Below are positions 22,432 through 32,330 of a stretch of 64,000 nt of DNA, one piece after another; the stretch's first letter is position 1, and the number at the start of each line of letters is the position of its first letter. Below the pieces are notes generated by a model. It made no database searches. It saw only the letters and a list, made by a program, of their open reading frames with translations, and had not been told where the DNA came from. Source of the DNA: Arion vulgaris (Eukaryota > Mollusca > Gastropoda > Stylommatophora > Arionidae); NCBI GenBank assembly GCA_020796225.1, contig CM036760.1, forward strand, positions 4,768,501 through 4,832,500. Direction: 5' to 3'. The translations under genes were made by a program, and so were the position numbers.

Positions 22432-22698
22432 TGCGACCGAGTGGCTACCGGGGCCGAAATTTGGGAGGTAAAGAATAGAACCACTGTTACCTACCACATA
22501 TGTCGTAAGAGGCGACTAAGGAGGTTTGGCTGAAATCGGATGCACGTGTCCTAAACGTGTAGAAATCTATTCGTTTAGGGGCCTGCCGCCTACCAAACCA
22601 ATGTGCAACGTATCACGTTCTTGGCAAAGATCAAACATATCAAAAGAGTGATTAAAATTGGTCGTAAAGAACGAACGCAAAGTAGAAGTAGAGATCAA
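22432..22698 (+). mobile_element. SINE-C copy 1
   Basis: Begins CGACCGAGTGGCTACCGGGG. Core GTCGTAAGAGGCGACTAAGG, then GTGTAGAAATCTATTCGTTT and an ending AACGAACGCAAAGTAGAAGT. Confidence 0.88.
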
Positions 22699-22707
22699 TG
22701 TTTTACT

Positions 22708-22838
22708 CTTACCCACATTCCTTCAAATATTTTTGTTATTATCCAAATAATTACCCACATTCCTTCAAATATTTTTTTTATTATCCAAATAATTACCCAC
22801 ATTCCTTCAAATATTTTTGTTATTATCCAAATAATTGC
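22708..22838. repeat. 42-bp tandem repeat, 3 copies
   Basis: Unit TTACCCACATTCCTTCAAAT plus ATTTTTGTTATTATCCAAATAA. The period is a multiple of three. No protein role is suggested. Confidence 0.92.
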
Positions 22839-23124
22839 TTCGTATCCATTCCTAATTTCCCCTAATTTTCAAATATCATTTTTATGTTTATCATCTGTAT
22901 AATCTAATATCACTACGTTACAAATTTATATTTGTTAAAGATATCGTTCAACAATTCGTTTCTCAAATATAAACATAAAAGTATGTTGATTATGACTGAT
23001 GTTTGCGTGAAGGCTTGCTTTCCCTATCATCAGTGTCCCTCGCCATTCAGGCAAGCCTTCTCCGTCTTCAGAAGTACCCAGAGCAATGATATAAATCGAT
23101 TACATTTAGATCTCTTTTTTTAGA

Positions 23125-23695
23125 CATGTCAGCACATGTTGGTTTGTTTAGTGTGTTGTGTTAGACATGTCAGTACATGTTGGTTTCTTTAGTTTGTTAT
23201 TTTAGACATGTCAGCACATGTTGGTTTCTTTAGTGTGTTATTTTAGACATGTCAGCACATATTGGTTTGTTTAGTGTGTTGTGTTAGACATGTCAGTACA
23301 TGTTGGTTTCTTTAGTGGGTTATTTTAGACATGTCAGCACATGTTGGTTTCTTTAGTGTGTTATTTTAGACATGTCAGCACATGTTGGTTTCTTTAGTGT
23401 GTGTTTTTAGAAATGTCAGCACATGTTGGTTTCTTTAGTTTGTTATTTTAGACATGTCAGCACATGTTGGTTTCTTTAGTGTGTTATTTTAGACATGTCA
23501 GCACATGTTGGTTTCTTTAGTGTGTGTTTTTAGAAATGTCAGCACATGTTGGTTTCTTTAGTGTGTTATTTAGAAATGTCAGCACATGTTGGTTTCTTTA
23601 GTGTGTTTTTTTAGAAATGTCAGCACATGTTGGTTTCTTTAGTGTGTTATTTAGACATGTCAGCACATGTTGGTGGTTTCTTTAGTGTGTTATTT
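23125..23695. repeat. 41-bp minisatellite, about 14 copies
   Basis: Unit AGACATGTCAGCACATGTTG plus GTTTCTTTAGTGTGTTATTTT. It contains the palindrome-like ACATGTCAGCACATGT. AGAAATGTC variants cluster on the right. Confidence 0.95.
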
Positions 23696-23798
23696 TTGTT
23701 CATTGAAATCGGTTCAAATCTTCGACTTCTGAAAGTTTCAAACTTCTCTCCGAGTTACTTGTTTCGTTCCCTATTATTTCTAATGATAAATGTTTGAT

Positions 23799-23800
23799 GA

Positions 23801-23859
<59 letters not shown>

Positions 23860-24155
23860 TTATCTTCTCTCTTTCTTTCTCTCTATTTTTCTTTATGCCT
23901 CTTACTTTCTCTCTTCCTCTATTTCTTAATGTTTCACTTTCTACGCTATATCCTTAACTCTCTTTCCTCTCTGTTTCTATTGATTTCTTTTCTCTTTATA
24001 TTTTCTTGCTCTCTTTATCTCTTTCTCTTCAAATTCGATATATTTCTCTTATTTATTTAATTTTTTCTTCCATGATTTGTCTCTCTTTCCCTTTTTCTTT
24101 CTGTATTTTTCTCCTCTCTCTCTCCCTTTCTCTCTGTTTTGAGTTCCATTTATTT
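23799..24155. repeat. CT microsatellite and pyrimidine-rich tract
   Basis: CTCTCT runs at 23803-23860, then a pyrimidine-rich stretch. It lies just 3' of GTPase exon C in gene orientation, so within the following intron. Confidence 0.9.
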
Positions 24156-24221
24156 GAGTTTTATTGTTACAGACGATTCAGAATTCAAATTTATATTTCT
24201 ACACATTTTCATTTTACTTAC

Positions 24222-24411
24222 CATCGGCACTGACTTTTCTTTTTCTGACCAGATCTATCTTGTTGGCAACAAGAACAATTACCCTATCAGTTCCGTAGTC
24301 CACTCTGAGATACCGGACCAAATCTTGGGCACGTTCGAATGAGGAGTGGTCATTGATGGCAAATACAACAACATAAGCGTCCAGAAGCTGTTGGAGACCT
24401 TCAAAGACAAC
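24222..24411 (-). CDS. RGK-family small GTPase, exon C (G4 box)
   Basis: This 190-bp exon has acceptor CTGTTCCAG|GTTGTC at 24412/24411 and donor GCCGATG|GTAAGT at 24222/24221. It gives 63 codons plus one base. Visible parts are LLDAYVVVFAINDHSSFERA (the strand-helix pair before G4), then VIVLVANKIDLVRKRKVSAD, which contains the guanine-specificity motif NKID. NKxDLVR followed by a basic residue and VS is the usual RGK/Ras-like arrangement. Phase is 0 at the 5' side and 1 at the 3' side. The next exon should begin with the rest of a D/E-G codon and carry the ETSA-like G5 box and the C-terminal tail. I could not find it in 1-24221. Confidence 0.9.
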
Positions 24412-24494
24412 CTGGAACAGATAAACTAATAGTTAACGGTTTGCGTTTTGTAGTAAGACGTAATCTATTTTAGTATATAAACAGAAAGTTGATC

Positions 24495-24690
24495 AATGTT
24501 GTCATATTACACAGATAGTTTACATTTGTCAAATTAGACATCATTTTTACAAATTTGGTCAAATTAGACATACTTTTTACAAATTTGGTCAAATTAGACA
24601 TAATTTTTACAAATTTGGTCAATTTAGACAGGTAGCTGACAATTTGTGTCAGTTTAGACAGATAGTTGACCATTCATGTCAATTTAAACA
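24495..24690. repeat. 30-bp tandem repeat, about 6 diverged copies
   Basis: Unit TTTACAAATTTGGTCAAATT plus AGACATAATT. It lies within the intron between exons B and C. Confidence 0.9.
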
Positions 24691-24744
24691 GACAGCTGAC
24701 CATTCAAGCAAATTTAAACAGGTAACTTACCATTGAGATATTTT

Positions 24745-24960
24745 GGACATGAAGGGCTGGAGAATACCATCATGAAAGGAGGCATACCGGCAAAGAGAAG
24801 AGAGGAAGACCACAGAAAAGATGGATTCATGATGTAACTGATGGTTTCAACATGACGGCTGCAGAGGCAGGACATCTGGCCTATGAGAGAGAGATTCCGG
24901 AGGACTGTTGGGTTGCAAGTTCTGCTCAGGACAAGCTATTTGATAATGATGATGATGAGC
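24745..24960 (+). mobile_element. LINE-f 3' end, copy 2
   Basis: Frames read MTAAEAGHLAYEREIPEDCW and ASSAQDKLFDNDDD, ending in GATAATGATGATGATGAG. Parallel to 12905-13210. Confidence 0.85.
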
Positions 24961-24974
24961 TAACCATTCTTGTC

Positions 24975-25078
24975 AATCTTCACGTATGTTGCATCCTTTT
25001 CTTGACAAAAGCTTTTGAGTCGAAACGTCATGTAAATTGTTATTATTTTTGTGCTTTGTAAGTTCAATACTTTGTTTT
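24975..25078 (+). repeat. Repeat F copy feeding a tandem array
   Basis: A diverged copy: TTCTTGACAAAAGCTTTTG, GTCGAAACGTCATG, then ATACTTTGTTTTTACTTC, which is the first unit of the array at 25062. Confidence 0.7.
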
Positions 25079-25250
25079 TACTTCTTTCATCGTCTCTTAT
25101 TTCATACTTTGTTTTTACTTCTTTCATCGTCTCTTATTTCATACTTTGTTTTTACTTCTTTCATCGTCTCTTATTTCATACTTTGTTTTTACTTCTTTCA
25201 TCGTCTCTTATTCCATACTTTGTTTTTACTTCTTTCATCGTCTCTTATTT
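25062..25250. repeat. 37-bp minisatellite, about 5 copies
   Basis: Unit TACTTTGTTTTTACTTCTTT plus CATCGTCTCTTATTTCA. The first half matches the 3' end of repeat F (AGTACTTTGTTTTTACGTGT), suggesting that F seeded the array. Confidence 0.93.
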
Positions 25251-25307
25251 CTAACAAAATCGATTGTTTTGTGTTGTTTTCAAAAGATCCGTAAATGTTT
25301 CTACTTT

Positions 25308-25562
25308 TTCTTCTTTTTCAAACGTTCCATACTGACCTCTTGTTAACCACACTTTGTGATTTGTATGTGATCCGAGCCTAAGAGCGATTATACGTTGTGC
25401 CAGTTATGCGCCTACAAGTAGACCAGAATATCTGATTTATGTGACGCTTTTTATTTACTATCATAGCTTCATAAGACCTCTGTCATCTCTTTCTACATGA
25501 CTTGTAGGTCGCAGTGTTACTATTTATTGCTTCCCTTGCTAGTCCCGGTAACACACGGGTGA
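25308..25562 (-). mobile_element. SINE-B copy 7
   Basis: Minus-strand copy; plus strand shows AGCGATTATACGTTGTGCCA and CTAGTCCCGGTAACACACGG. Confidence 0.85.
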
Positions 25563-25766
25563 GCAAATCCTTCAATAACATTTATATTTTAAAACCTACA
25601 TTTTTCTTTCCTTATCTTCATGTACTGTCTGGTCTCCCATCCATATAAAAGAATCAATAGTACTAGTGATTTATATTGATTGATCTTCACCGAAACACAA
25701 GCCAACTAAACATCGGTTTTTTTTCCAAGTTGAAAACATAGTAAAAACGTAGACAGTGGTACTCAC

Positions 25767-25846
25767 ATTTCTGTTAGGCGGATCGATAAATTGAATGGTT
25801 GATTCCTCACCATCAAGCAGAACAGTTACTGTGTGTTCATGGGCGT
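25767..25846 (-). CDS. RGK-family small GTPase, exon B (switch region)
   Basis: This 80-bp exon has acceptor TTTTCAG|ACGCCC at 25847/25846 and donor AAAT|GTGAGT at 25767/25766. With the last G of exon A it makes exactly 27 codons, beginning D-A-H-E-H and containing TVTVLLDGEES and FIDPPNRN. In RGK proteins the strand before G3 typically reads V.LDGEE followed by an aspartate, without the canonical DxxG. Here the G3 position is D-P-P-N, so the catalytic Gln/Gly of Ras is absent, as expected for RGK and not for Ras or Rab. Exon B is about 27.6 kb from exon A and 1.36 kb from exon C. Phase matches on both sides, which strongly supports the assignment. Confidence 0.88.
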
Positions 25847-25924
25847 CTGAAAATGGAGGGGAAAAAAGTGGAGAACGTGGGTAGCAGTAGATAATAGAAA
25901 CAAATTTCAAGTAAGGTTACAATG

Positions 25925-26190
25925 CGGTTAGGGGGCTCTGTGGTTAAGTGGTTAAACTTTTGCTTTGCTTTCTGAAGTTCGTAGGTTCGAATTCGAATCG
26001 CGACGTCTGTTCGTATGTGCATTTTTTTCCAGAGACCCTTAGGACTGTTGTCAGAGCAACAGAGTTGGTGCTTTGTGCAATACTCTTGGCAGGTGGCGTG
26101 TCACTTACGTGGAGATGGACGTAGCTATACTGGGTAAAAACTCGGTGCAATGAAGTCAATCCTTCGGTTTTTAAACCCTTTAGACGTGTT
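25925..26190 (+). mobile_element. SINE-D copy
   Basis: Head GGGGCTCTGTGGTTAAGTGG and B box TAGGTTCGAATTCGAATCG. It ends CAATCCTTCGGTTTTTAAAC. It lies within the RGK intron, just 5' of exon B. Confidence 0.88.
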
Positions 26191-26264
26191 GTCCTAGGTT
26201 CGATACCCCCAGTTAGAGTAGGAATTTTTCATAAGGAAATGAGTCTCAGATCAACAAAGCCGTA

Positions 26265-26490
26265 AATGAGTTATCATCATCCAATTTCTTGTCCTGAGCA
26301 GAACTTTGTCACTCTAACAGTCCTTCAGAATGTATTTCTCTCTTTCATTAAGTTAGATATCCGGATTCCGCTGCTGTCCTTCTCAAATCAGTCACATCTA
26401 GATCCATATTGTCTGTGGTCTTCTACATTGCCGGGATGCCTACTTCCATGATAGCCTTCTCCACACAGTCGTGTCTTTTTATGTCTTCAA
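26265..26490 (-). mobile_element. LINE-f 3' end, copy 3
   Basis: The plus strand shows CTTGTCCTGAGCAGAACTTT, the complement of SSAQDK coding sequence, with a GAT-type tail near 26270-26280. Confidence 0.75.
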
Positions 26491-26745
26491 AATCGCCCGT
26501 GTATTGCCGTGACTAGCAAGGGAGCAAAGAATAGTAACATTGCGACCTAAAAGCATGTCGTAAGAGGCGACTGAGGTATGGGACTAGGGAAGCTACCCTA
26601 CTAAATAAAAAACGTCGCGGAAATCGAATGTACTTGTAAGCGCATAACTGGCACAACGTACAATCGCTCTTAGGCTCAGATCACATACAAATCACAAAGA
26701 GTGGTCAAGTGGTGGTGGATATGGAGCGTACGAAGAAGAAGAAAA
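26490..26745 (+). mobile_element. SINE-B copy 8
   Basis: CGCCCGTGTATTGCCGTGAC to GGAGCGTACGAAGAAGAAGA, with core GTCGTAAGAGGCGACTGAGG. Confidence 0.88.
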
Positions 26746-26774
26746 AAAATAAGAAAATATATCTAAAAACTTCA

Positions 26775-26845
26775 ATTTTCTCAATTTTATTTCGCCATTG
26801 ATACATAGTTTTATTGGAATCTTCCCCTATATCGATAATTTGTAT
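26775..26845 (+). repeat. Repeat F terminal fragment
   Basis: TTTCGCCATTGATACATAGT and CTTCCCCTATATCGATAA, the distal end of repeat F only. Confidence 0.6.
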
Positions 26846-26897
26846 TTGTAGCAACAGCCAGTTTTCTTGTTGTTGACTTTCTGCTCTCTCTCTAATG

Positions 26898-27390
26898 CAG
26901 TGGTTCTCAACCTTCCTAATGCCGCGACCCTACAGTTCCTCATGTTGTGGTAACCCCCAACTACAAAATTATTTTCGTTGCTACTTCAAAACTGTAATTT
27001 TGTTATTGTTATGAATCGTAATGTCAATATCTGATATGCCTTATGTATTTTTCATTGTTACAAATTGAACATAATTAAAGCAAAGTGATTAATCACAAAC
27101 ACCGGATACTCGTATGTGAGTGTATCAGCATGTGGGCAGACCGGTCTGGAGACGGATAGAAAAGTGATGCCTTGGATCCTAAGACCCTCGAAAATATGTG
27201 TTTTCCGATGGCCCTAAGACCCTTGTGAAATGGTCGTTCGTTAAAGAGGTGACAGAGGTAGGGGCCTAGGGGAGCTACCTTAATAAATAAAAGGCGTCGC
27301 AGAAATCGGACATTCTGGCCTACTTGCGAATCCTGTGAAATGGTCGTTCGACCCCTAAAGGGGTGGCGACCCACAGGTTGAGAACCACTA
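26898..27390. mobile_element. hAT-type non-autonomous element
   Basis: This 493-bp element begins CAGTGGTTCTCAACCTTCCT and ends GGTTGAGAACCACTA, the terminal inverted repeat common among animal hAT elements. It is flanked by a perfect 8-bp duplication, CTCTAATG (26890-26897 and 27391-27398). There is no transposase. GGGGTGGCGACCC lies just inside the right end. Confidence 0.93.
27241..27333 (+). mobile_element. SINE-B fragment inserted in the hAT element
   Basis: This 93-bp internal piece of SINE-B (AAAGGCGTCGCAGAAATCGG, CTGGCCTACTTGCG) is flanked by the 17-bp direct repeat TGTGAAATGGTCGTTCG (27224-27240 and 27334-27350). Confidence 0.8.
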
Positions 27391-27624
27391 CTCTAATGGA
27401 TACCAGAGAAATCAAGTAAATGCTGTCAAAGTAATAGTAAACACATCAACCGTCATATGTCATTGATCAAAGATGAATACTGATCTAGCACAGTGTTCTC
27501 AAATATGATGTCAATATTTATCATCTAAGAAGGAAATATATTGATTTGATAAAAGGAGTGTATAATGATTCTGTAACCGCAATTTTACATTTTTTTCTTT
27601 ACTTTCTTGAATCTTGTTTTGCCT

Positions 27625-28070
27625 CACAGCGTGGATGTCGTCTATAGTAGTTTCTAATCTCCAGCGGCTTACGTGGATATACTGTCCTGGGCATGCGGGT
27701 ATTTACGGTAATGAGAGAGCGGACAGGCTTGCATCAACAGCATCGATTGTTGGGGAGTTGAAGATGGTTAAGGGGGATATTCTTCCGTCTCTTCGCGACT
27801 GTCTGTTGGATGAGGACATTAAAATCGATGTTGAATCGATCAAGCGATTTAAGCAGTTTGGAGTTACCCGTTGTTCAAGTCGAACTGGATGTCTGAGAGG
27901 CAGAGTAAGAAGTGTGTTTAATCAGCGAGCCACAGGAACCATCAGTATGCATACTCTTCGATATCTGTTGGGGAGACTGAGCACCTATGGGTCTGCCCGG
28001 AGTGCAATGACGTCAGTTTAGTAACCAATGATCAATAACCAAGCCTCACAGCGTCATGATAAGAGATGTA
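27625..28070 (+). mobile_element. LINE-e RNase H domain fragment
   Basis: The frame from about 27650 reads LTWIYCPGHAGIYGNERADR and LASTAS, the last RNase H motif of LINEs that encode RNase H. It continues as SLRDCLLDEDIKIDVESIKR, LRGRVRSVFNQRATGT and a frameshifted CPECNDVS. The polymerase part is missing (5' truncation). Confidence 0.85.
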
Positions 28071-28274
28071 TAGAAATGACTTTTGTGCGCGCACTTTTAT
28101 GTATTGCGTCTGTGGTCCCATCTCTAATACAGAAATCCTGAACAGTGCTGCACGAGCGATGGTAGAATCTCAAAGTACAATCTATATGACCAACTCGCAA
28201 CTGGTACTAGACAACATGTGAGCTAGTTACTACTTTTTATTGAAAATTGCAAGCGGAGTCTAACTTTATGCAGC

Positions 28275-28530
28275 ATAATAATAATAATAATTCCTCTCGT
28301 ACCGTCCGTTATACGTTACATAGGGACTGCTAGTAATTTCTCCATACCGTTCTATCCTGGGCAACTCGCTCAGTCTCCTGCATGGAACTGAGACCGATAT
28401 TTCCTGCCTCTCTCAGCAAAGTTCGTTTCAGGGTCTCCTTAGGTCGACTTCTCTTTCTTGAACCCTTTGCATCCCACTTCATTGCCTGCTTTGATATTCG
28501 TTGATCATTTCTCCTCAAGGTGTGCACTTA
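28275..28530 (-). mobile_element. LINE-i 3' end, copy 1
   Basis: The minus strand reads HTLRRNDQRISKQAMKWDAK, GSRKRSRPKETLKRTLLREA and ETERVAQDRTVWRNY, with a TTA tail at 28268-28291. A second copy is at 35490-35800. Confidence 0.85.
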
Positions 28531-28821
28531 AACCAATGCCGGTTCCAAGCCCGGATGAAAAATGAGGAGGACTTGTACGTGAGGCCAGCTACCTCATCAC
28601 AAAAATTGAAATAGCTACAGAAACTTGTAAGAACTTTATGCAGCATAGACAAAATAATTTGAAAAAGTTACCAAAGACAAGCAGGCATAGCCAGCTGAAA
28701 GGAGGGGTGGCACAAAGGAAGAGAAGAGAAACGGCATTACACATGAAAACAAAATACAATGCTGAGAGGCCATCTTCTACATCAGATCCAGTTACCAGTT
28801 TCACTTGTAGACACTGGGCAA

Positions 28822-29415
28822 TCAGGGTCTCTGTGGCGAACACGTAGGTGCTCGCCTTTCGTTCCAAGTTACTCGGTTCTCTCCCTCGTGGAGCAATTGG
28901 AATATGTTTCCAGAGATCCCTGATCTCAGTATATCTAGTCCTAACGGAGACGGACGATAAAACGTTGGTTCTGTGTTCAAGGTGAGCAGGTAAAAGAGCC
29001 ATTGGCAGATAAAAATTGAGAAAAGCAGAATTTAAAATCGCTGCCCGGGATATCTTCTTCTTCTTCTTCTTTGCGTTCGTTCTTTACGACCAATTTTAAT
29101 CACTTTTTGTGATATGTTAAATCTTTGCCAAGAACGTGTACGTTGCACATTGGTTTGGTAGGCCACTAAACGCATAGATTTCTACACGTTTAGGACACAT
29201 GCATCCGATTTCAGCCAAACCTCCTTATTCGCCTCTTACGATACGCATGGCAGGTAACAGTGGTTCTATTCTTTACACCCCAAATTTGGGCCCCGGTAAG
29301 CACTCGGGTGGCTGCCCGGGATATATTTATTAACAAGATTTAAGAAATAACAATTCCTAAAAACATTTACACAATTTCCTAAACTACATCGGGGACCCTC
29401 ACCAGTTTCTTCTTC
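28822..29415 (+). mobile_element. SINE-E copy interrupted by SINE-C
   Basis: Head CTCTGTGGCGAACACGTAGG then TCGGTTCTCTCCCTCG (B-box position), followed by CCAGAGATCCCTGATCTCAG. It resumes after the SINE-C insertion and is truncated near ACATCGGGGACCCTCACCAG. Confidence 0.85.
29054..29310 (-). mobile_element. SINE-C copy 2, inserted in SINE-E
   Basis: Complete 257-bp minus-strand copy flanked by the perfect 14-bp duplication GCTGCCCGGGATAT (29040-29053 and 29311-29324). Confidence 0.95.
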
Positions 29416-29417
29416 AA

Positions 29418-29690
29418 AGGCTTCTTCTTCTTCTTCGAGCGCTCCATATCGACGACTTGTTAACAACTCTGTGGGATTTGTATGTAATCTGAGCCTAAGG
29501 GCAAGTGTACGCTGTGCCAGTTATGCACCTACAAGTACGCCAGCACATCCGATTTCTGCGACGTTTTTATTTACTAGTGTATCTTCCCTAGGTGATAGAT
29601 CAGTCGTATTTTAAGACCTGCCGTGTAGGTCGCAGTGGTGCTATTCTTTGTTTCCTTTTCGGGCACCGGTGAAGACCTCAAGCGCACTGC
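29418..29690 (-). mobile_element. SINE-B copy 9
   Basis: Minus-strand copy from CTTCTTCTTCTTCGAGCGCT to CGGGCACCGGTG. The core is diverged. Confidence 0.85.
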
Positions 29691-30344
29691 CCTGTAACAC
29701 ATATCGGAGTAGTTGCATAGCAGAAGTTGATCGCAGAAGAAGAAGCTGTGAATAAACAGAATAATTACATAATTTGATTTTCATTTTGGCTTGGAATAGG
29801 TGTGCGCCGCACACTTAACACGCATGGAGAATACGCCACTGGTACCAACATAACACTACTTGGTCCAGACAATGATGAAACACTTCATATAAATAGTAGG
29901 GAGGGTGTTTGTTTACTCTGTCTTGATCAACAGTCTACTCCCTTCCTCCTCCTTTTCCCTCTACCTCACCTCCGACCCCAGTCCTCTTCGTCTAGACCAC
30001 GACATTAACGATCAAAGTAAAGTTACAACATCAATTCTCCGTCTGTTCCCATCCCTCATCTAGCAACTACTCGTAAGATCAAATAAATGATATAACGCTC
30101 CAGGCAAATATACCTTGCGGTTTATTGTCGCAAATTGTGTTCAGAAGTTTAATCGGGCTTCTTTCATTGCCAAAAACTGTCTTGTGAATACTCTCAAGGT
30201 GAAGGCTGTCACGCAATAAGACTTCTGATATATCATTCTCTTACATGTTTACAAGTTTGATTGTTTTTATTGTAAATTGACCGTTGTCTGAGCTCTAAAG
30301 ATTTAAAGTAGATAAGAATATATCAAATATGGTAGTATTTTTGT
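29691..30344. other. No gene or repeat recognised
   Basis: Apparently unique sequence. A CCTCC-rich stretch is at 29935-30000. The short open frame here has no recognisable content. Confidence 0.35.
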
Positions 30345-30530
30345 TGATATAAGAGAAGACTGCAGTAAAACTACGTAGCAATGGCGAAACACGTAAAGAC
30401 GCAATACTTTAGTTTTACAAAATACAAAAACAATAACAAGATACTGCAACGTTTCGACCAAACGGTCTTTATCAAACACAGATACAACAGAAGTTGAGAA
30501 TTTCACTTCATATGCGGCACAGAACATATA
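30345..30530 (-). repeat. Repeat F copy
   Basis: Minus strand: GTTTGATAAAGACC, GTTT and GGTCGAAACGTTGC. Compared with other copies the stem pair changes from G-T to A-T while staying paired. Confidence 0.8.
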
Positions 30531-30891
30531 TAATGAGACAATAAATTCCTAACGGGCCTAACTTGAAAATATTTGGACTAATAAAGAATAACGAAATAAA
30601 TGCAAAAAAGAAGAAGTGGACAAAAGAAGATAAACATTAAAAACCAAATATATATATATATAGCATATATACACTTAACATATAAACAACATATAGAATA
30701 TTGAACAAGAGAAGAGAAAGTACTAAGAAACATAGGAATGTAGTGTGTTGAGTCCATGAGGTCGCAAATGTACCATATAAAGATATATAACGATTCTCTA
30801 GAGCAAACCTACTTCGATCATCATAGGAACATGATTGGATTGATGTGACCTGGACATATCGCAAGCACCCATATGGTCCGTTCCATTGAAA

Positions 30892-31065
30892 TGAGTGGCT
30901 ACATGGGTCACAGAGATTTTGGGTATATTACGTAAGTGTTGGTTGTTACATGGGTCACAGAGATTTTGGGTATATTACGTAAGCGTTGGTTGTCACATGG
31001 GTCACAGAGATTTTGGGTATATTACGTAAGCGTTGGTTGTCACATGGGTCACAGAGATTTTGGGT
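30892..31065. repeat. 47-bp tandem repeat, about 4 copies
   Basis: Unit CATGGGTCACAGAGATTTTG plus GGTATATTACGTAAGCGTTG and GTTGTCA. Almost no divergence between copies. Confidence 0.95.
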
Positions 31066-31558
31066 ATATTGACGTAATATTGACAGTATATTGACGTAAG
31101 CCGCTGGAGGTTAGAAACTTCTATAGACGGCATTCAATTGGGGTCCAGAAAAGCACTGGTAAGTCCAGACGGACCCCGTGATGTTGACCACATCAGCCAA
31201 CCTGTGCTGATTGTCAATGTAAAATACGTGCCCAAAACCGTATTACCCAAAATACCTCAATTATTTAAAACGGGTTCTTTTATTTGCTGTTATCTTTGAA
31301 CAAGACATAGGCACGACTTGTTGTCTGGCAACCATTAGAAACAAAGGCACAACAGGATGTAAATATTTTCCTTCAATGTAGCGAAGACAAAAGAATTAGT
31401 TTTCTACAACAAAAGACAGACCCAATGTTTGAGATAAATTTCGACCAAATTCCACAAACTATGAACAGAGTGTGGTTGATGTGCAACGTTTATTCCGTCT
31501 TCCAATTCCGGACCAAATTTAATCCATTTTCTTGAAGCACGTGCATTATGTGGTGTTT
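31066..31558. other. No gene or repeat recognised
   Basis: Apparently unique sequence between the 47-bp array and a SINE-E copy. Confidence 0.35.
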
Positions 31559-31559
31559 T

Positions 31560-31900
31560 TTTTACTAATTGATTGATTGATTGATTGATAGGACCAGCAT
31601 CATTGCACTTCGGTGAGTAATCATGTTTTCTTCGATCTATTTCTTGCACAGAAAGATCTCAGATGCAGTACACGAGCTACGTAGCACGGGCGAGGGTCTG
31701 CGATATAATTTAGACGATGGTAAAAATATTTGTGTAGGAATTTATTTTTTTTTAAATCTCTCTCAAGAATTTTGTCCGACAGCGGCTTTCCAGCTTTCTC
31801 TTCTCGATTTTGAGCAGCAAATTGTTCTTTTATGTCCTCATTTTAAACACGGGATCTAGGTTTTATCGTCCATCTCGATAGACTAGTCGGATTCGACCAC
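31560..31900 (-). mobile_element. SINE-E copy
   Basis: Minus-strand copy whose 3' tail is a GATT run (plus strand 31567-31590). It carries GATCTCAGATGCAGTACACG and TTTTATCGTCCATCTCGATA. Confidence 0.8.
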
Positions 31901-31914
31901 GACCTTACTCAGCA

Positions 31915-32165
31915 GGGTTTAACCACTAGCCACATATACCACAGGACACAAGGCAAGGGTTTAACCACTTAGCCATATACACCAGACACAAGGCAGGGTT
32001 AACCACTTAGCCACATATACCACCAGACACAAGGCAAGGTTTAACCACTTAGCCACATATACCACCAGGACACAGGCAAGGGTTTAACCACTTAGCCACA
32101 TATACCACCAGGACACAAGGCAAGGGTTTAACCACTTAGCCACATATACCACCAGGACACAAGAG
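31915..32165. repeat. 44-bp minisatellite, about 6 copies
   Basis: Unit AAGGCAAGGGTTTAACCACT plus TAGCCACATATACCACCAGG. The complement contains TGGCTAAGTGGTTAAACCC, an A-box-like tRNA motif as in SINE-D heads, so the array may derive from a SINE head. Confidence 0.9.
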
Positions 32166-32330
32166 TGGTTGTTGGCTCAATCCCACACTTGACCTTCCAC
32201 ACCTGAGGAAAGGAATTCGTCCTCCTACATCCGGCATGCCTATAAGTGTGAAGTGCTAAGGTTTGAAAAAAAAAAACTGACGTATTAACTCCTACGTCAC
32301 GCCACAGGATAAAGTTTTCTGTCAGCATCA
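32160..32330 (+). mobile_element. SINE-H copy, head replaced by an array
   Basis: TTGGCTCAATCCCACACTTG and GAGGAAAGGAATTCGTCCTC match the body of SINE-H at 57190-57370. Confidence 0.6.

Noticed and set aside
1..24221. Final exon of the RGK GTPase
   Set aside because: I looked for a phase-1 exon with an ETSA-like box and a basic C-terminal tail on the minus strand and found none I could support.
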